Below are positions 1 to 11,044 of a stretch of DNA of 29,128 bases, piece by piece. The stretch is from Sperchopsis tessellata (taxonomy: Eukaryota > Arthropoda > Insecta > Coleoptera > Hydrophilidae). A model generated the notes under the pieces. That model searched no databases. It saw only the letters and a list, made by a program, of their open reading frames with translations, and had not been told where the DNA came from. The first letter of the stretch is position 1; each line of letters starts with the position of its first letter. Where the stretch lies: the NCBI GenBank assembly GCA_033557685.1, contig JAWQRN010000474.1:1-29128 (forward strand), read 5' to 3'. A program made the translations under genes and the position numbers.

Positions 1-930
1 GATAAATTTTATGTATCTAATTTATAATTTAAAGTATTTGAATTACTTAAAATATGTAACATTTCGCTAATTAATCTGGTTTGTCTATTTTCTTCTTGAT
101 CTAAAATATATAATATTTATAGGCTATTCAAGAATTGGAATCACAGTGCACAGATTAGAGATTGATGAGCGTGACCATTACAGTCCATTCACGAATTGTG
201 CTTGTGGTAAAATCCTTCTTTTAAAATACATCACTCCTATCATTTCAAGTTATACTTACAATATATTATTTATAAATAAGGATTGTACTGATTATATTTC
301 TATCCAATGGGTTATTTCTCTTTTAACATCTTCGTCTGTCCAATCGTGGTTAATACATGTAAAAGGAGAACCTTCGTAAAGATCTACACTACAAATGGTC
401 ACCCACGCAATGCAAAATTATTTTAATATGATTTTGCAATAAACTTCATAGGCTTTTACCATGTACATCATCGGAAAAAATTGAAATACATGTAATATAA
501 TATATAAAATAGAACTACATGATAATATTATAGAGAAAAGTGGAATTCATTATTAAATAAAATGAAATTTAATTAACTAGCAGTAATAATTCATTAAAAC
601 CTTCATATTCATACACGCAATTACTAACTAAACAAAATTACAGTTTTAATTTACAGGATGGTTTCATTAGACCAGAAATTGACTTAGAATATTTCAATAT
701 ATAAGTGTTTGTAAAGACTGGGTCATAATGACCATAATTTAGTTTAAACTTTCAAATAATAATTCTATATAGAGATCAAGTAATTAAACACAAAAATATA
801 ACAAAAATACATATTTATCTTAAATACAACACTATTAAAAAGAATACAACTAATATTCCATGGGTATAATATAATTGTTTGTTATTGCTTCAATTGAGGT
901 CACTGTGTTCCATGCATGGAGTTGTCTTAT
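1..930. other. AT-rich stretch, nothing recognised
   Basis: Low-complexity AT-rich DNA. A 77-codon open frame at 146-379 has no domain, signal or composition that sets it apart from chance, so it is not called. Confidence 0.6.
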
Positions 931-933
931 TAA

Positions 934-1640
934 CTATGGCATACAACTGTTATTGTTAATAAAGTTTAGTGGTTCGTAAATGGTACCATCGTGCTTCAGT
1001 AACTTATAACTAGTGTGTGGTGTAAGAGTAAATAAAACAACACCATTATCTATTGCAAAATCAATTTCATGGAGTATTATGTTGCTTTCTTGGTGGTCAA
1101 TTCTTAATAAAAAATGAGTTTCCTTCGTGATGTCTGAGTGTTTAATGAAGTGCTTCAATAATGTTATACATATGTCAGATAAAATCCACCCCAAAGGAGT
1201 TACTGCAACAACCTTGCATTGTGGTGCACCTTTAATCATTGAGTATTTGCAATGTTCTCGAGGAAGGAAGTCGAATTGAAACTTCGAGAGCAATAATTGG
1301 GTTGCACATTTGAATTAATGCTGTTCTTTCCTCAGAAGAGAGTTGACCACCGGTTTTAACCTTTAATTGCAAGGACTTTAATTTAATCATGCTCAATAGT
1401 CAAATCAGTTTCATGTAATAATTATTTTGGTCCAATTTCGTATTTTTCAGCAGGCAGTTTATTAAAAAATAATTCTAGTACTGGCTTTTTTGACTTTTTT
1501 TGTTGTTCTTACTGAAATTTTATTTTAAGAAAGATGTCAACCAATCTGGTAAACCTTTCCTTCGGGCACGACTACAATATATTTTATTCTATACCACATC
1601 ATACGCCAATATTGTTGCATCATTTGTAGGTAACACAAGG
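934..1640 (-). pseudogene. Tigger/pogo-like transposase pseudogene
   Basis: Relic of a DDE transposase of the Tc1/mariner superfamily, Tigger/pogo group; the intact enzyme cuts and pastes its own element. Read from high to low coordinates: an N-terminal piece with PDWLTSF (about 1545) and KISVRTTKK; the first catalytic block, where HETDLT stands for the family's DET motif; GQLSSEERTALIQ; then an uninterrupted 119-codon stretch (1293-934) with MIKGAPQ, LLRIDHQES and NGVVLFTLTPHTSYKLLKHD. The second Asp (codon 1096-1098) and third Asp (988-990) remain. The first Asp position reads CAT, His (1413-1415). Frameshifts near 1270 and 1350 and stops in the upstream part show that it is dead. The N-terminal DNA-binding region and terminal inverted repeats were not found. 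Family assignment is by motif memory; a domesticated gene is unlikely given the lesions. Confidence 0.82.
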
Positions 1641-2249
1641 TGAATTTTGTAGACATTTGAAAATAATAAACCAAAATTTCTTCTTCCCCTTTTTAAAAAA
1701 ATTTGCAGAACCACTAAATATTGACGTAACCTTGGACGGTCTTTTGCTGATTCATGAACCCAATATATTTATAAATGTTTGTATTTCTCCACATACTTTG
1801 TCACTAATGCTTTTGGAACCAAAAATGTTTCGGATATACCTTTAACAAAAAATCCGCCATTTAGAGTGAACTTACTCCAATAAAGGGCTGCAGTGGTCCC
1901 TTGTATAATTCTTAGTAAATATCAGTGGCCAATCTGTCCTATGATTAGAATAGCCAATATTCCCCCAACCTAACCTACATTGAATGCCCTTCACATGATG
2001 ATTATTCAAGCAGTTAACTACGAAATAGTTTAGGGACATATATTCACAAAATTACACTCCTTAAAAGGGTCACCTTAGTTTTAAAATTTATAGCGTATAG
2101 AAAGAGTTACAAACTACCTACTTATTAGCATTTTAACTCTCACTCTACAAAATACACCTTACTGTACAGAACACTGATTTATCTACTGGATTAATAATTT
2201 CTACATATGTAAACTTACGTTTTATATATTACAAAATTAAGGAAAATTT
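1641..2249. other. AT-rich stretch, nothing firm
   Basis: May contain further decayed Tigger sequence on the minus strand just above 1640, but no motif is clear enough to call. Short CCTAA-type runs near 1965 are only about two units long. Confidence 0.45.
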
Positions 2250-2510
2250 GTTTGTTTATTTATGTCTTTAACATCAACCTATGTTCGCTGCTATGGCCAA
2301 TCACCGACGCCAGGAATTAGCTTCCCATACCTGAAAACTCTTCTGCATCCAGTGTTCCAACTGGAATTGGGTTCTTTTATGTACATGTGGATTTCATTTA
2401 TCTACAATACACGGGACCAACAGTTTTACGCCCCTACTGGAAGGCGAGCACCATAAAGACTTTTCCCTAATCACCAAAAGCGAACTCGAGACCCCTCGCT
2501 TAGTATAAAT
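2250..2510 (-). repeat. SINE-like interspersed repeat, copy 1 (long form)
   Basis: On the minus strand this runs from a GCGAGGGGTCTCGAG head, through a body containing GGGAAAAGTC, CCAATTCCAGTTGGAACACTGG and GGCCATAGCAGCG, to an AAATAAACAAAC tail (plus-strand 2250-2261). The same order of blocks recurs at 12533-12770, and its central block recurs at 12250-12350. This copy keeps about 65 bases (roughly 2375-2445) that the 12533 copy lacks. Its 5' head is truncated before the part that looks tRNA-derived in the other copies. The 64-codon open frame here is a by-product of the repeat. Confidence 0.75.
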
Positions 2511-2960
2511 GGAAATAGCTACACTATTTGCAGGACACTGTTTTGAAGGTGGAAACCAATGTGACCACATGGTAATTAAACCACGGTATGCCCTACTTCA
2601 TTACCTTATTTCTGAAGTAATTGGAAGATAGTTTTAGTTTTTTAATGATGAATAAGACTACAAATTAAACCACGAATTGCCTTGTTGCATCCGGCTAGCA
2701 GGACTGAACTTTCCTGATGAGCTTTCTGTCATATATCAGAACTAGCACATGCTTGTCTAATTTTTCTCAGCTGTGAGATGTAGAAATACTCCTGAATACG
2801 ATAGCAGCTGCATAGTATATACAAGTCTAATATCTACATATCTCCTTCAGGGTCGGAACTTTGAAAAGTATGTCTCACTGTGAATACAATTAACTCTGGG
2901 GTATCTGCAATTATCTACTGGTATTTAAGGTTTAATGCATTTGTTATTCTCCCAACCATA
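2511..2960. other. unassigned AT-rich stretch
   Basis: No coding frame, repeat or RNA signal recognised. Confidence 0.5.
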
Positions 2961-2965
2961 CTAAG

Positions 2966-3045
2966 AGTCTGGTGATCGGTAGAGTGCACTGCCAAATCTT
3001 ACTTGTTTTGTAAGATAGCTGTTTCCGATTCCGACGCGAAGTGGA
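2966..3045 (+). repeat. tRNA-like head, possible SINE remnant
   Basis: A D-arm/A-box-like segment (GATCGGTAGAGTGCACTGCC) is followed by a perfect 7-bp hairpin ATCTTAC/GTAAGAT with a 7-base loop in the anticodon-arm position, then a B-box-like GTTTCCGATTCCGAC. Spacing is tRNA-like. No paired acceptor stem is visible, so a functional tRNA gene is not supported; a tRNA-derived SINE head with an internal pol III promoter is the better reading. The sequence downstream does not match the SINE-like family at 2250/12533. Confidence 0.4.
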
Positions 3046-3870
3046 CGATAAAAAGGGCAACTTCCCAATAATCGGGAAAGTATCAATATTAAGTTAACGA
3101 AAGGATATATATAATATAATCGAAGTATAACAAACCTAACCTCCTCTTGCGATGCATTATATTCATCTGTTTTGCATGTACAGATATAGCTACTAATTTG
3201 AAGGTGAACATGGTTGGCCTGCTTCTTGTCAATTTCTCCATAAACAAGACTAAAATGTAGTTTACGGGATTCTAGAACATCTTCTTTCTTAGCTATTTAA
3301 CTCCATTAAAAATTGATAGGTTATTTTAGTGGTTTAACAGTAACGAACCAAAAATCTATAGTTAATCTGATTATATACAACAACTTTCTTTTCACGACAA
3401 TCAATGGCATTATCAGTAGTTGACATGTGTTAAGTTTACATTTGAAAAATAAACTTTTTGTTTGATATAAGAGTACAACAACCTAATATTTGTGTACTTG
3501 TGTAGAAATATTTTAATGACATTAACTTACTTAATGACTGCATAAATTGTGCATAATCTGTATAATCGTTTAGTTCTGCTTTAGTTAGTTGTGTCATTAA
3601 TATCCATATATTTTCCTATTGCATAGTGCTAAGATCATATAATTATTTTTTCCCATTGTACATTTACATTCTTTGTTATTATATACATTAATTACAGTAA
3701 TATAAACATAAAATCCATTAAATTTGGTATCTCTTCTTTTCTATCTAGATGATCAAATCAACTTGGCATTGCTAGTTTTATAGATACATTAACCAACCTA
3801 TTACTACGGTATCCAATCGTGCTATCTCTACCTACATATAAAAATGCTGATGGAAGATAGGGAGCTTGTC
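3046..3870. other. unassigned AT-rich stretch
   Basis: No coding frame or recognised element. Confidence 0.5.
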
Positions 3871-5110
3871 CCTTTATAGCTTCTGAGTGTGGGGGCAACA
3901 GTAGAAGTTGGGTCCTGCATATCTACAAATACATACGTGGGACGACTGAAACCACGTTTTAATATAAGGGATGAACATTTCCTTTTACAAGATGAGGCTA
4001 ACTCAATTTACCGATCGGAATTATTTAAAATTTCTATAGGGCATATCAGAAAGGGAAATTTCCCTCCGTGGAAAATGAGAAGCGGTCAGAATATTGATGA
4101 AGTATATATAAAATGTCAAATTATCTCGCAATCAAAATCCTTTCTGAATATTTTCATATTTTCAAGGAAGAAGTTTTCCTAAGCCCTCGCCATATTCATT
4201 GCTCGCCTCGTCCCAAAGGATCGCGTCTTCATTTTGCTCGTGCAATAAAACTCCGCTGCCGGAACGCGTTTTGCATAAAAATATGTCGAGGATGAAGAAG
4301 AGATTCACGGACTCCGGTCCAGATATGAATTGGCGTTATTAAGGAATCTGAATGTTAAATATCCGTTGCCGCGACGGAGTAAGTTTCGCAAATTGCAGCT
4401 CATTTATTGACGATTTCCTCCTTTATTACCCGACGCATTTTAAATTCCGTTTAAAATATTTAGCGATTTCATTAATTTGCACTCGGGACGAAATAATGCG
4501 CAGCACTCAACCGCCCGTACCCCGACGCCCCAAGAGGCACAACTTGAGGGGCCTCCAACTCAACGCTTCCCCTTTCGCATATCCGTCCTCCATCTATTGC
4601 TTGCTTTCGTCTTCGCCACCATCGTCGTCGGCTGAGTCATGAGAAAGCGACGGCCGAATTGAATTGTGATGCACGGGGTGTCGAAGCTAATATTTGTTTG
4701 TTTAGCGAGTGGAAGGTTCAGCAACGTCTGCCGCTGAGCAATAGATGTGATATTTCAGCGGATACGAGCTTATCTTTGGCGGAAGCGTGCTAATGCAGAG
4801 AAACGATCCGAGGTGACAAAACCGGAGAGAACGACGATATGGAATATTAAACGAAGTGACTGGAGCGCGTTGGAGGAAATACAGAGCTGGAGACAGAAAA
4901 CAGGAAAAGAGCGGCGAATAAATAATGTTCGTTTTGCATTTAAGTTCCTGTGCGCCTGTGGGAAACAAGAATAACAATAAAACATTTAGAGTAAAATGGA
5001 ATCAAAACGCGAGTCACGCGTCTGTTGAAATATGAAAGGAGTCGTGGAAAGTGTTTGATAATGTGCTTACTTATACACATTTATCAAAATAACCGTTTAA
5101 AATCCCGTTT
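3871..5110. other. GC- and CpG-rich island of unknown function
   Basis: Composition shifts sharply here: 4501-4560 is about 65% G+C (39 of 60 counted), against a window that is mostly AT. CpG is frequent from about 4190 to 5060. Several overlapping short frames exist on both strands (for example 3889-4182, 4352-4642, 4747-4974 plus; 4702-4977 minus), but none has a recognisable domain and their overlap argues against real coding. A TGAGTCA site lies at about 4633. This could be a conserved non-coding or regulatory element, a promoter island, or an unrecognised exon; the sequence does not decide. Confidence 0.5.
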
Positions 5111-5594
5111 GCAAAACAAAAAACAAGCCGGAAGGGATCAGATGTGCGGATAGTTTATGTTTCTTATTTACTAGGATCGAACATGAGAATGATGAAAAAG
5201 CCGTACGGAAATCTACATACTCAAATGTCATCACTTGAAATGACAACAGAAAACCGATGGTTTTTGCTTGAAAGCTTTCCAACACAATAACAGTACTTTC
5301 GGCCACATAAACTATATATAGAGGACACCTTTTGTATAGGATTATAGATAACAAAAAAACTCGTAGTCCATTTTATATATTTGAGTGTATTGCTTATGAA
5401 CGTCACGTCACGTCACTTCACGAATTTTAGCTTTAAAAATTATAAAGTTTTGATAAAATTTTATACACGGATTATAATAAGAATATATACAGTATCTAAA
5501 TAATTTTGTTTAAGTCGTAAATTTGAACTATATTTTTATTAAGAGAATTACACCTGTACAATGTATGCAATAGTTAGCCAACGGATATAATTAT
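5111..5594. other. unassigned AT-rich stretch
   Basis: Only a short CGTCA tandem (see the separate entry) stands out. Confidence 0.5.
5401..5422 (+). repeat. CGTCA tandem repeat
   Basis: Three direct CGTCA units, then a CTTCA variant and CG. Each CGTCA is a half-site of the CRE type bound by bZIP proteins; function here is not shown. Confidence 0.6.
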
Positions 5595-6427
5595 ACATTT
5601 ATTATTTTAATAAATGATTTACCATTGTTTGAGGACGCTGATCTGGTGATGTAAGCGGATGACACTAGCGCCATTATATCAGCTACCAGTCAGGAGGAGT
5701 TGCTGCTGGAGACCAGTAAGTTTTTTACTCAGTTGAATGATTGGTTTTCGAGTAACTGTTTATCTCTGAATATAACTAAGACACTCTTTATTATCTTTAC
5801 CAATTTTTTAAACTTGGATTTGGAAAGAGAATTCTGGTTAACAAAACTTATCTTCCAGAATTACTCTCTGTTCAATTTTTGAGGTTGACACTTGACAGTT
5901 CCCTTTCCTTTGACGTACAATTTGAATAAAAAACTTAACTCAGTTGTTTACGCACTTGTGTCTGTTTGTTATGGATCTTTAGAATCCCTAATTCGATACG
6001 GGATACAATTCTGGGGAGAGTCTTCACAATCGATTTTAGTATTTAAAACGCAGAAAAGTAGAACAATGTGTCATCTCACTAGTCGAACATCTTGTAGAGA
6101 GGCTTTTAAAGGTTTGGGTGTACTAACGTTCCTTCTATATATGTGTTCTCTATGTTAGCATATATGTCCAATAACACAGCTAACTTTGAGAGAGCATCGA
6201 GTATTCACAGCTACCCTACGAGAAACTGTTATTTTCTAAGATCTGAAATGCCGCGAAACAGCAAATATCTTAAAAGTACTTTTTGCAAATCCGCATCAAT
6301 ATTTAACAGACTTTCAAACCACATTAAGTGCGCACCGACAATTAATTTGTTTAAGAGGAGGTTAAAGATGCTTCTGTTGGCTGGTTCTTTTTACACAGTT
6401 GTGGATATTGAAATCTCGTTGAGTTGA
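5595..6427 (+). pseudogene. non-LTR retrotransposon RT, C-terminal half (CR1/Jockey-like)
   Basis: Reverse transcriptase relic of a LINE. It starts near the INDLP block (about 5611) and passes through the catalytic box, where the YADD tyrosine codon is a stop (TAA at 5652-5654, followed by ADDTSAIISATSQEE). Next come FTQLNDWFSSNCLSLNITKT, a frameshifted stretch, the thumb/C-terminal region RYGIQFWGESSQSILVFKTQK with TSCREAFKGLGVLT, then SSIHSYPTRN and LFKRRLKMLL. These C-terminal motifs are typical of insect CR1- and Jockey-type LINE ORF2 proteins. The coding part lies in at least three frames separated by indels (near 5885 and 6140) and ends at TGA 6425-6427. The 5' half, including the endonuclease and most of the RT, is absent, as expected from 5' truncation. 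Confidence 0.85.
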
Positions 6428-6821
6428 TCTGATCACACTGTTTCATTGGCTTTTGGCTAGGGCCTTGTGTTTTTGTTAGTGCTGTACTTGTTTCAGATGT
6501 AGCATCTGTTCAAGGGTGAGTGTGTGTAAGTATTAGTTAAAAACTCGGTTGTATTTTTTTATATCTGTGATATGTATGTGCATGGTGTGTGTATGTATGT
6601 ATATATACATACGCAAACCAGTGAACTTCTTAGCTTAAACTGATGGTGCTTTGATAATTTTAGAAACATTTTTAATGTAACATGCAGAATTTGTTTTTTT
6701 TTATATTTTTTTTTTCTGTTAATAATTTATATTAGATTTTTGAGATTTATAATCATGTATTTTACGTATACCGTTTTGATCTAAAGGCATAATAAAGTTC
6801 TTAATCTTATTCTTATTCTTA
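6428..6821 (+). mobile_element. 3' UTR and tail of the LINE at 5595
   Basis: Non-coding stretch between the LINE stop codon and a terminal AATAAA (6791-6796) followed by a TCTTAT-type tandem ending near 6821. A short tandem tail with a polyA-like signal is characteristic of CR1/L2-type 3' ends and marks the 3' edge of the insertion. A perfect palindrome GTATGTATATATACATAC lies at 6595-6612. Confidence 0.7.
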
Positions 6822-7990
6822 AACAATGTTTCCTAACTTCTTTGATGTGTTATGATTTCTATAGACATTGTTGAACAAAATTAGCACTGATTCAAAACGA
6901 TTTACGTTTGGTAAGTAGTATGATACGCTAACGGTAAACGATCATACAAAGAACAAAGTTCCATATTTTTACCGTTTGGAAAAACCTTATACTCATTAAA
7001 TGGTGATTTTTCGCTGAAAATATGGATATTATGCGTAGTTTTGTTTGCGTTATCTTTATGATGTTGTTTATGGATCATATTTGAAAATATTACACATCGT
7101 TAGAATTATGTCAATTCCTAAGTAGTGCTTTTGACTTATTTGCACTGATTTTAAACCACTTGTACATAAACATAGAAAATATCTATAAACTGGTGACAAA
7201 TTAAATGTACTGGTCGTTTGTACGATTGATAATTTTCGCTAGGTTATACCGATAAGAATACTTTAGACAGTCACTTTTATATGTGGATAAACAAGTAAAA
7301 TTAATTGTTACTATTTGTTCCCATTTTATTTATTTACATATTCAAAAGTTACCAATCAACGTAAAAGACCATGCAAAACTTTTGTTCTTTGCTTGAAATC
7401 TATTCAATCTCATACTTTACTTTCAGCCACATAGTTTAACAATAACGTTTAAAGACAATTTTTAGAAGAGCAGTAACTGCAATACTAATAGTTTATATTA
7501 TTCACTATCGATAGTTCATATATCATGGATCAACGGCAAACAAAGAAATTAAGTTTTTGAGACTGGTTAAGATATAATAAAAATACGAGAACTTCAAATA
7601 TTTTCTCAAAAATAGAATATCAGGAAACATGGCAAAAATGTGTTCAACTTAACTTTATATCTTTTACTCGTATTAACATATTTATGATTCGTTTATATAA
7701 AAATTGGTAATGATCACAATATAAGAATTTCTTTCAACACCAATGATTTATCATCAACATTTTCGTTCATAGTAAAAATATTTTACCTTGTCAAAGTGTA
7801 AAAGTGAAGTATATTCTTTGTATTTTTATACTTGTGGTTTTACTTACATAGGGTCAAACAGGTAGATCTTCTGAACCAGAATTTCAAAACTTAACAACAA
7901 TATTAAAAGTATTTGAAATTCAAACATTACTTCAATCCTGCAGCATGTAATACATTTTTGCATTTATACAACAAATGCAATCACTCGATG
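6822..7990. other. unassigned AT-rich stretch
   Basis: No open frame, RNA or repeat recognised over about 1.2 kb. Confidence 0.5.
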
Positions 7991-8210
7991 AACTTTCTGA
8001 AAGACCTAGTACAGATAGAATAGGTCAGTGTATAGAATATCAAAGTTACTTTAAGCTGTTATTTCCTTAAGATTGAAAGCTAAAACTTTTTGCACAATGT
8101 TACAGTTTTCTTCAAAATTAATTCATTTCATGCACTAAACCGTTAAGAATTTGTTGCTTCCTTGGCCGCACATGCATGTATTATTTTTATATTTGATTAA
8201 ATCAAATATC
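7991..8210 (-). repeat. inverted repeat left arm (repeat family copy A)
   Basis: The reverse complement of this arm matches 8361-8580 almost base for base. By eye about nine in ten positions agree over the central 170 bases, including GTGCAAAAAGTTTTAGCT and AAGGAAATAACAGCTTAAAG. The two arms are separated by about 150 bases, so a transcript through them could fold into a long imperfect hairpin. Further diverged plus-strand copies lie at 10808 and 11045, which makes this a dispersed family rather than a one-off palindrome. Confidence 0.85.
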
Positions 8211-8360
8211 AAACAAACCGTCCAAGTTAATATATTAAACACAATTCAAATATGCATCGAAAAATTTAGGAACAAGCCGATTTTGCAGTGGATATCTTAT
8301 TTCTGTCATTAAGATGTCATCAGCAATGTATTTAATATAATTACTAGGATGATTTGCTCG

Positions 8361-8700
8361 ATATTTTATGTAATCAAATATCAAATAATACATTCATGTT
8401 CGTCCAAGGAAGCAATAAATTCTTAATAGTTTGGTGCATGAAATGAATTTAATTTTGAAGAAAACTGTAATATTGTGCAAAAAGTTTTAGCTCTAAATCT
8501 TAAGGAAATAACAGCTTAAAGTAACTATGATATCCTATACAGTAACATATTCTAACTGTACGAGGTCTTTTAAAAAGTTCCAATTAAGTAGGAAATACAA
8601 TGATCCGCATTTAGATTTTCCTGTTAAATATGTTGTACTTCATCATAATTTAGATGTCAGTTAATAACTTCTTTACTAAGCAAGTAATTTTAATGCACAC
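8361..8700 (+). repeat. inverted repeat right arm (repeat family copy B)
   Basis: Pairs with the left arm up to about 8580. It then continues with sequence that again matches the copy at 11045-11370 (for example TTGTACTTCATCATAATTTAGAT beside TTGAACTTATCATAATTTAGAT), so the family unit is longer than the hairpin arm. It holds no coding frame. Confidence 0.75.
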
Positions 8701-9389
8701 CATTTTAGAAATTTGCATTTCTTTAAATGTAAGCGTCCAAGTAAAATTTATATTTTCAAAAAATTTAATTATCAAAAAACCGGCAATTGTCGGCACCTTC
8801 ATCTAGCACTTTTCAAATGTACATGGCAATCTATAATTAGCAGTTTTAAAAGATACACGTCTTGATAATATCCTATGTAACAGTCGGCAAAAATAAAAGT
8901 CCATAAACGTTTATCTCCCTGGAAACCTAAAGTTAAATTATTATTGTTTGTAAACATAATTAATAAATGCGAGATGTAAATATGATTATTTACATAGAGG
9001 TTATAATTAATATTTAAATGATATTGTAATGGTCAACGTTATGCGATGGATGCATCCTCTAATTTATTATAGTATTGTCTATAGTAATAGTAAACGCTAG
9101 ATATTTATCTTGGAACCATAGCTTTGGACATAGATTTAGTACACCTTTTAGAAAACCTTGTTATAGTGCATATTAACTGAAAGTGTGGTGACAATGTTAC
9201 CATGTGAATTATGGTAGCTACTGATAAAATAAAGGCACTGTTTATCATATTCTACATAAATGCATAAAAAAGATAACAGATACACCAAACTTAAAATACA
9301 ATAATTAAATCTTAGTTTAGTACTATGATGTAAATTTAGAAGTCCACTTATTTTTACATTTCATTTAACATTCATTATGTACGCTTATT
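8701..9389. other. unassigned AT-rich stretch
   Basis: No open frame or recognised element. Confidence 0.5.
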
Positions 9390-9905
9390 AAGAACTCCTC
9401 GGAGCAAGTGGAATCCATTATGCGACACTTAAATTTGCTTTTGAGGGCATTAGAGAAATGTTCGCGGTCGATGGGATGCCAGAGGCTAAATCCGGGACAA
9501 ATAACGACAGATGAACTAGTGCAAACACAGCAAATCGAATACTATCATAAATAAGCAGGTATGGCGGCAGTGGTCGCCGAATGTGTGTACATTTCACGTT
9601 GTTTATGCGGGTGCTTATTGTTCTTTGGGTTGTTATACATTTTAGACGAAGTTGGCGACCTGGGCGCCCATCGACCATTTGGCGCAAACATTCATATTGT
9701 ACTCGGGACCTTTTTAAAGATTTATAGTTTGAACACGTGACGTCCGTCTGCAAAGCAAAAGTTAATTAGCAGTGGGAATATAAACGGCCCCGGTATTGCA
9801 TCTGCAGCCATTGAGGCGAACTTGGACGCTGTAAATACCCTGGCGGAGACTTTTCGAGAGATGTTGGTTTCATCTGTACTCGTTTTCCTGGAGCTAGGTT
9901 AATCA
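9390..9905. other. second GC-richer island of unknown function
   Basis: A local rise in G+C and CpG with sharp edges. It holds the perfect palindrome TGGGCGCCCA (9661-9670), a TATAAACGG box (about 9779) and the 9-mer ACTCGGGAC, also present in the island near 4482. A 111-codon minus-strand frame (9753-9418) has no recognisable domain. It resembles a conserved non-coding or promoter-type element; a terminal or small exon cannot be excluded. Confidence 0.45.
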
Positions 9906-10199
9906 ATTTCCTTTTTTGCTAACCTGGTTTTATAGTTTCCAAGAAAAATATTGCTGTGTTGTGTTGGCGACATATTTTCTTTAATATCAGTAATTAGTGG
10001 CACGTACAACGCAGTCATATTTTATTTCATATCATAATTTCTTAAAAACTATTTCCTGTATTTTAATCTTCAAATATTCGGATTTGCCAATCGATTTTTT
10101 TCACTTTAATACTAGCTCTGTTTCATAAATGTCACTATTTTTTTGTGATTATATGAATAAATCTAACTGATTAGTTTTAAGTAAATTTCGGCCGATAGT
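9906..10199. other. unassigned stretch
   Basis: AT-rich; nothing recognised. Confidence 0.5.
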
Positions 10200-10320
10200 A
10201 CTTTATAGGTTAACCAACTCGTTAGCTCGGTTAACGTTAAGGCTGCTAAACGTGGGTCTGATTTCGAGGCTTAAAAACGTATAGCTTTTTGTGATTTGAG
10301 AAAAGTCTATATAATCATAA
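10200..10320 (+). repeat. SINE-like repeat, truncated 5' head
   Basis: Aligns with the head of the copy at 12533: TATAGGT, then GGCTGCTAAACGTGGG here beside GGCTACTAAGCGTGGG there, a B-box-like TCTGATTTCGAGGCTT, and GAGAAAAGTCT beside GGGAAAAGTAT. An A-box-like TTAGCTCGGTTAACG precedes it, giving a tRNA-like internal promoter layout. The body and tail are missing. Confidence 0.6.
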
Positions 10321-10807
10321 TAAAGCGACAATTCGCTGTTTTGTAGATGTTTTTCATATTATAAAAAAAAACAGTATTGTCTTTCCACAAGTTTTAATGT
10401 ATAAAGTAGGCAACCGGTTTCAACCACACAAAGGTTATTCTCAGGCTAAAGAAACAATTATAGAACTGTTGATAATAATATTTTTCCAATCAAGTTTAGT
10501 GAACCTTTTATTTGGATCATATCATTATATTTCATGCAAATGGAACACACATACTACTATGAATATTCCGAAAATAATCACGTTCTTTGAATAAACATTG
10601 GTTGTGTGGCGCTTTTTTAAATTAACTAACTTTCAAAAACTGCAATTATTAAGTAGTTCTAAAAATTAATGTAATATTTATTAAATACTAACTTTTTATT
10701 AAGTATTTCTACTCATTCAGCCAGCTAGTACATTGGACAAAATGTAATTATTTTATTAGTGGCTAATATACAAAATAATGGGATTTTGTGATAAAATGTA
10801 CAAAAAA
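10321..10807. other. unassigned AT-rich stretch
   Basis: A 65-codon frame at 10397-10594 has no recognisable feature and is treated as chance. Confidence 0.5.
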
Positions 10808-10950
10808 GCAAAAAGTCTATTCTAGCTCAACGAGGTCTTTAAAAAATTGAAATTTAAGCAGAATCTATCTACTCACAAAATATAGATATTATTAAGATAT
10901 GTAGCTCTCAAAATTACTAGACTAACTAACTTTGTTATATATAAAAGAAA
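10808..10950 (+). repeat. dispersed repeat family, copy C (diverged)
   Basis: Matches the 3' half of copy D at lower identity: TCTATTCTAGCTCAACGAGG here beside TTATTCTATCTGTACGAGG there, followed by the same order of AT-rich blocks to about 10940. Confidence 0.5.
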
Positions 10951-11044
10951 TCATTTTTGACAAAATTGATTAAGGTTATTATAGAAAAACAATTTATACG
11001 GAAATACCTATGATGATATGATCTGATTTCCGAATCACGCATTT

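Noticed and set aside
2714..2750. CTGATGA followed by an AT-rich hairpin, a possible third hammerhead core
   Set aside because: No GAAA segment follows at the right distance and no stem I or cleavage site can be drawn.
3889..4977. Overlapping open frames of 60-97 codons on both strands in the GC-rich island
   Set aside because: They overlap each other on opposite strands, lack any recognisable domain and are what GC-rich, stop-poor DNA produces by chance.
9418..9753. 111-codon minus-strand frame
   Set aside because: No known motif. It lies wholly inside a GC-richer island and has no visible splice-site context that would make it an exon.
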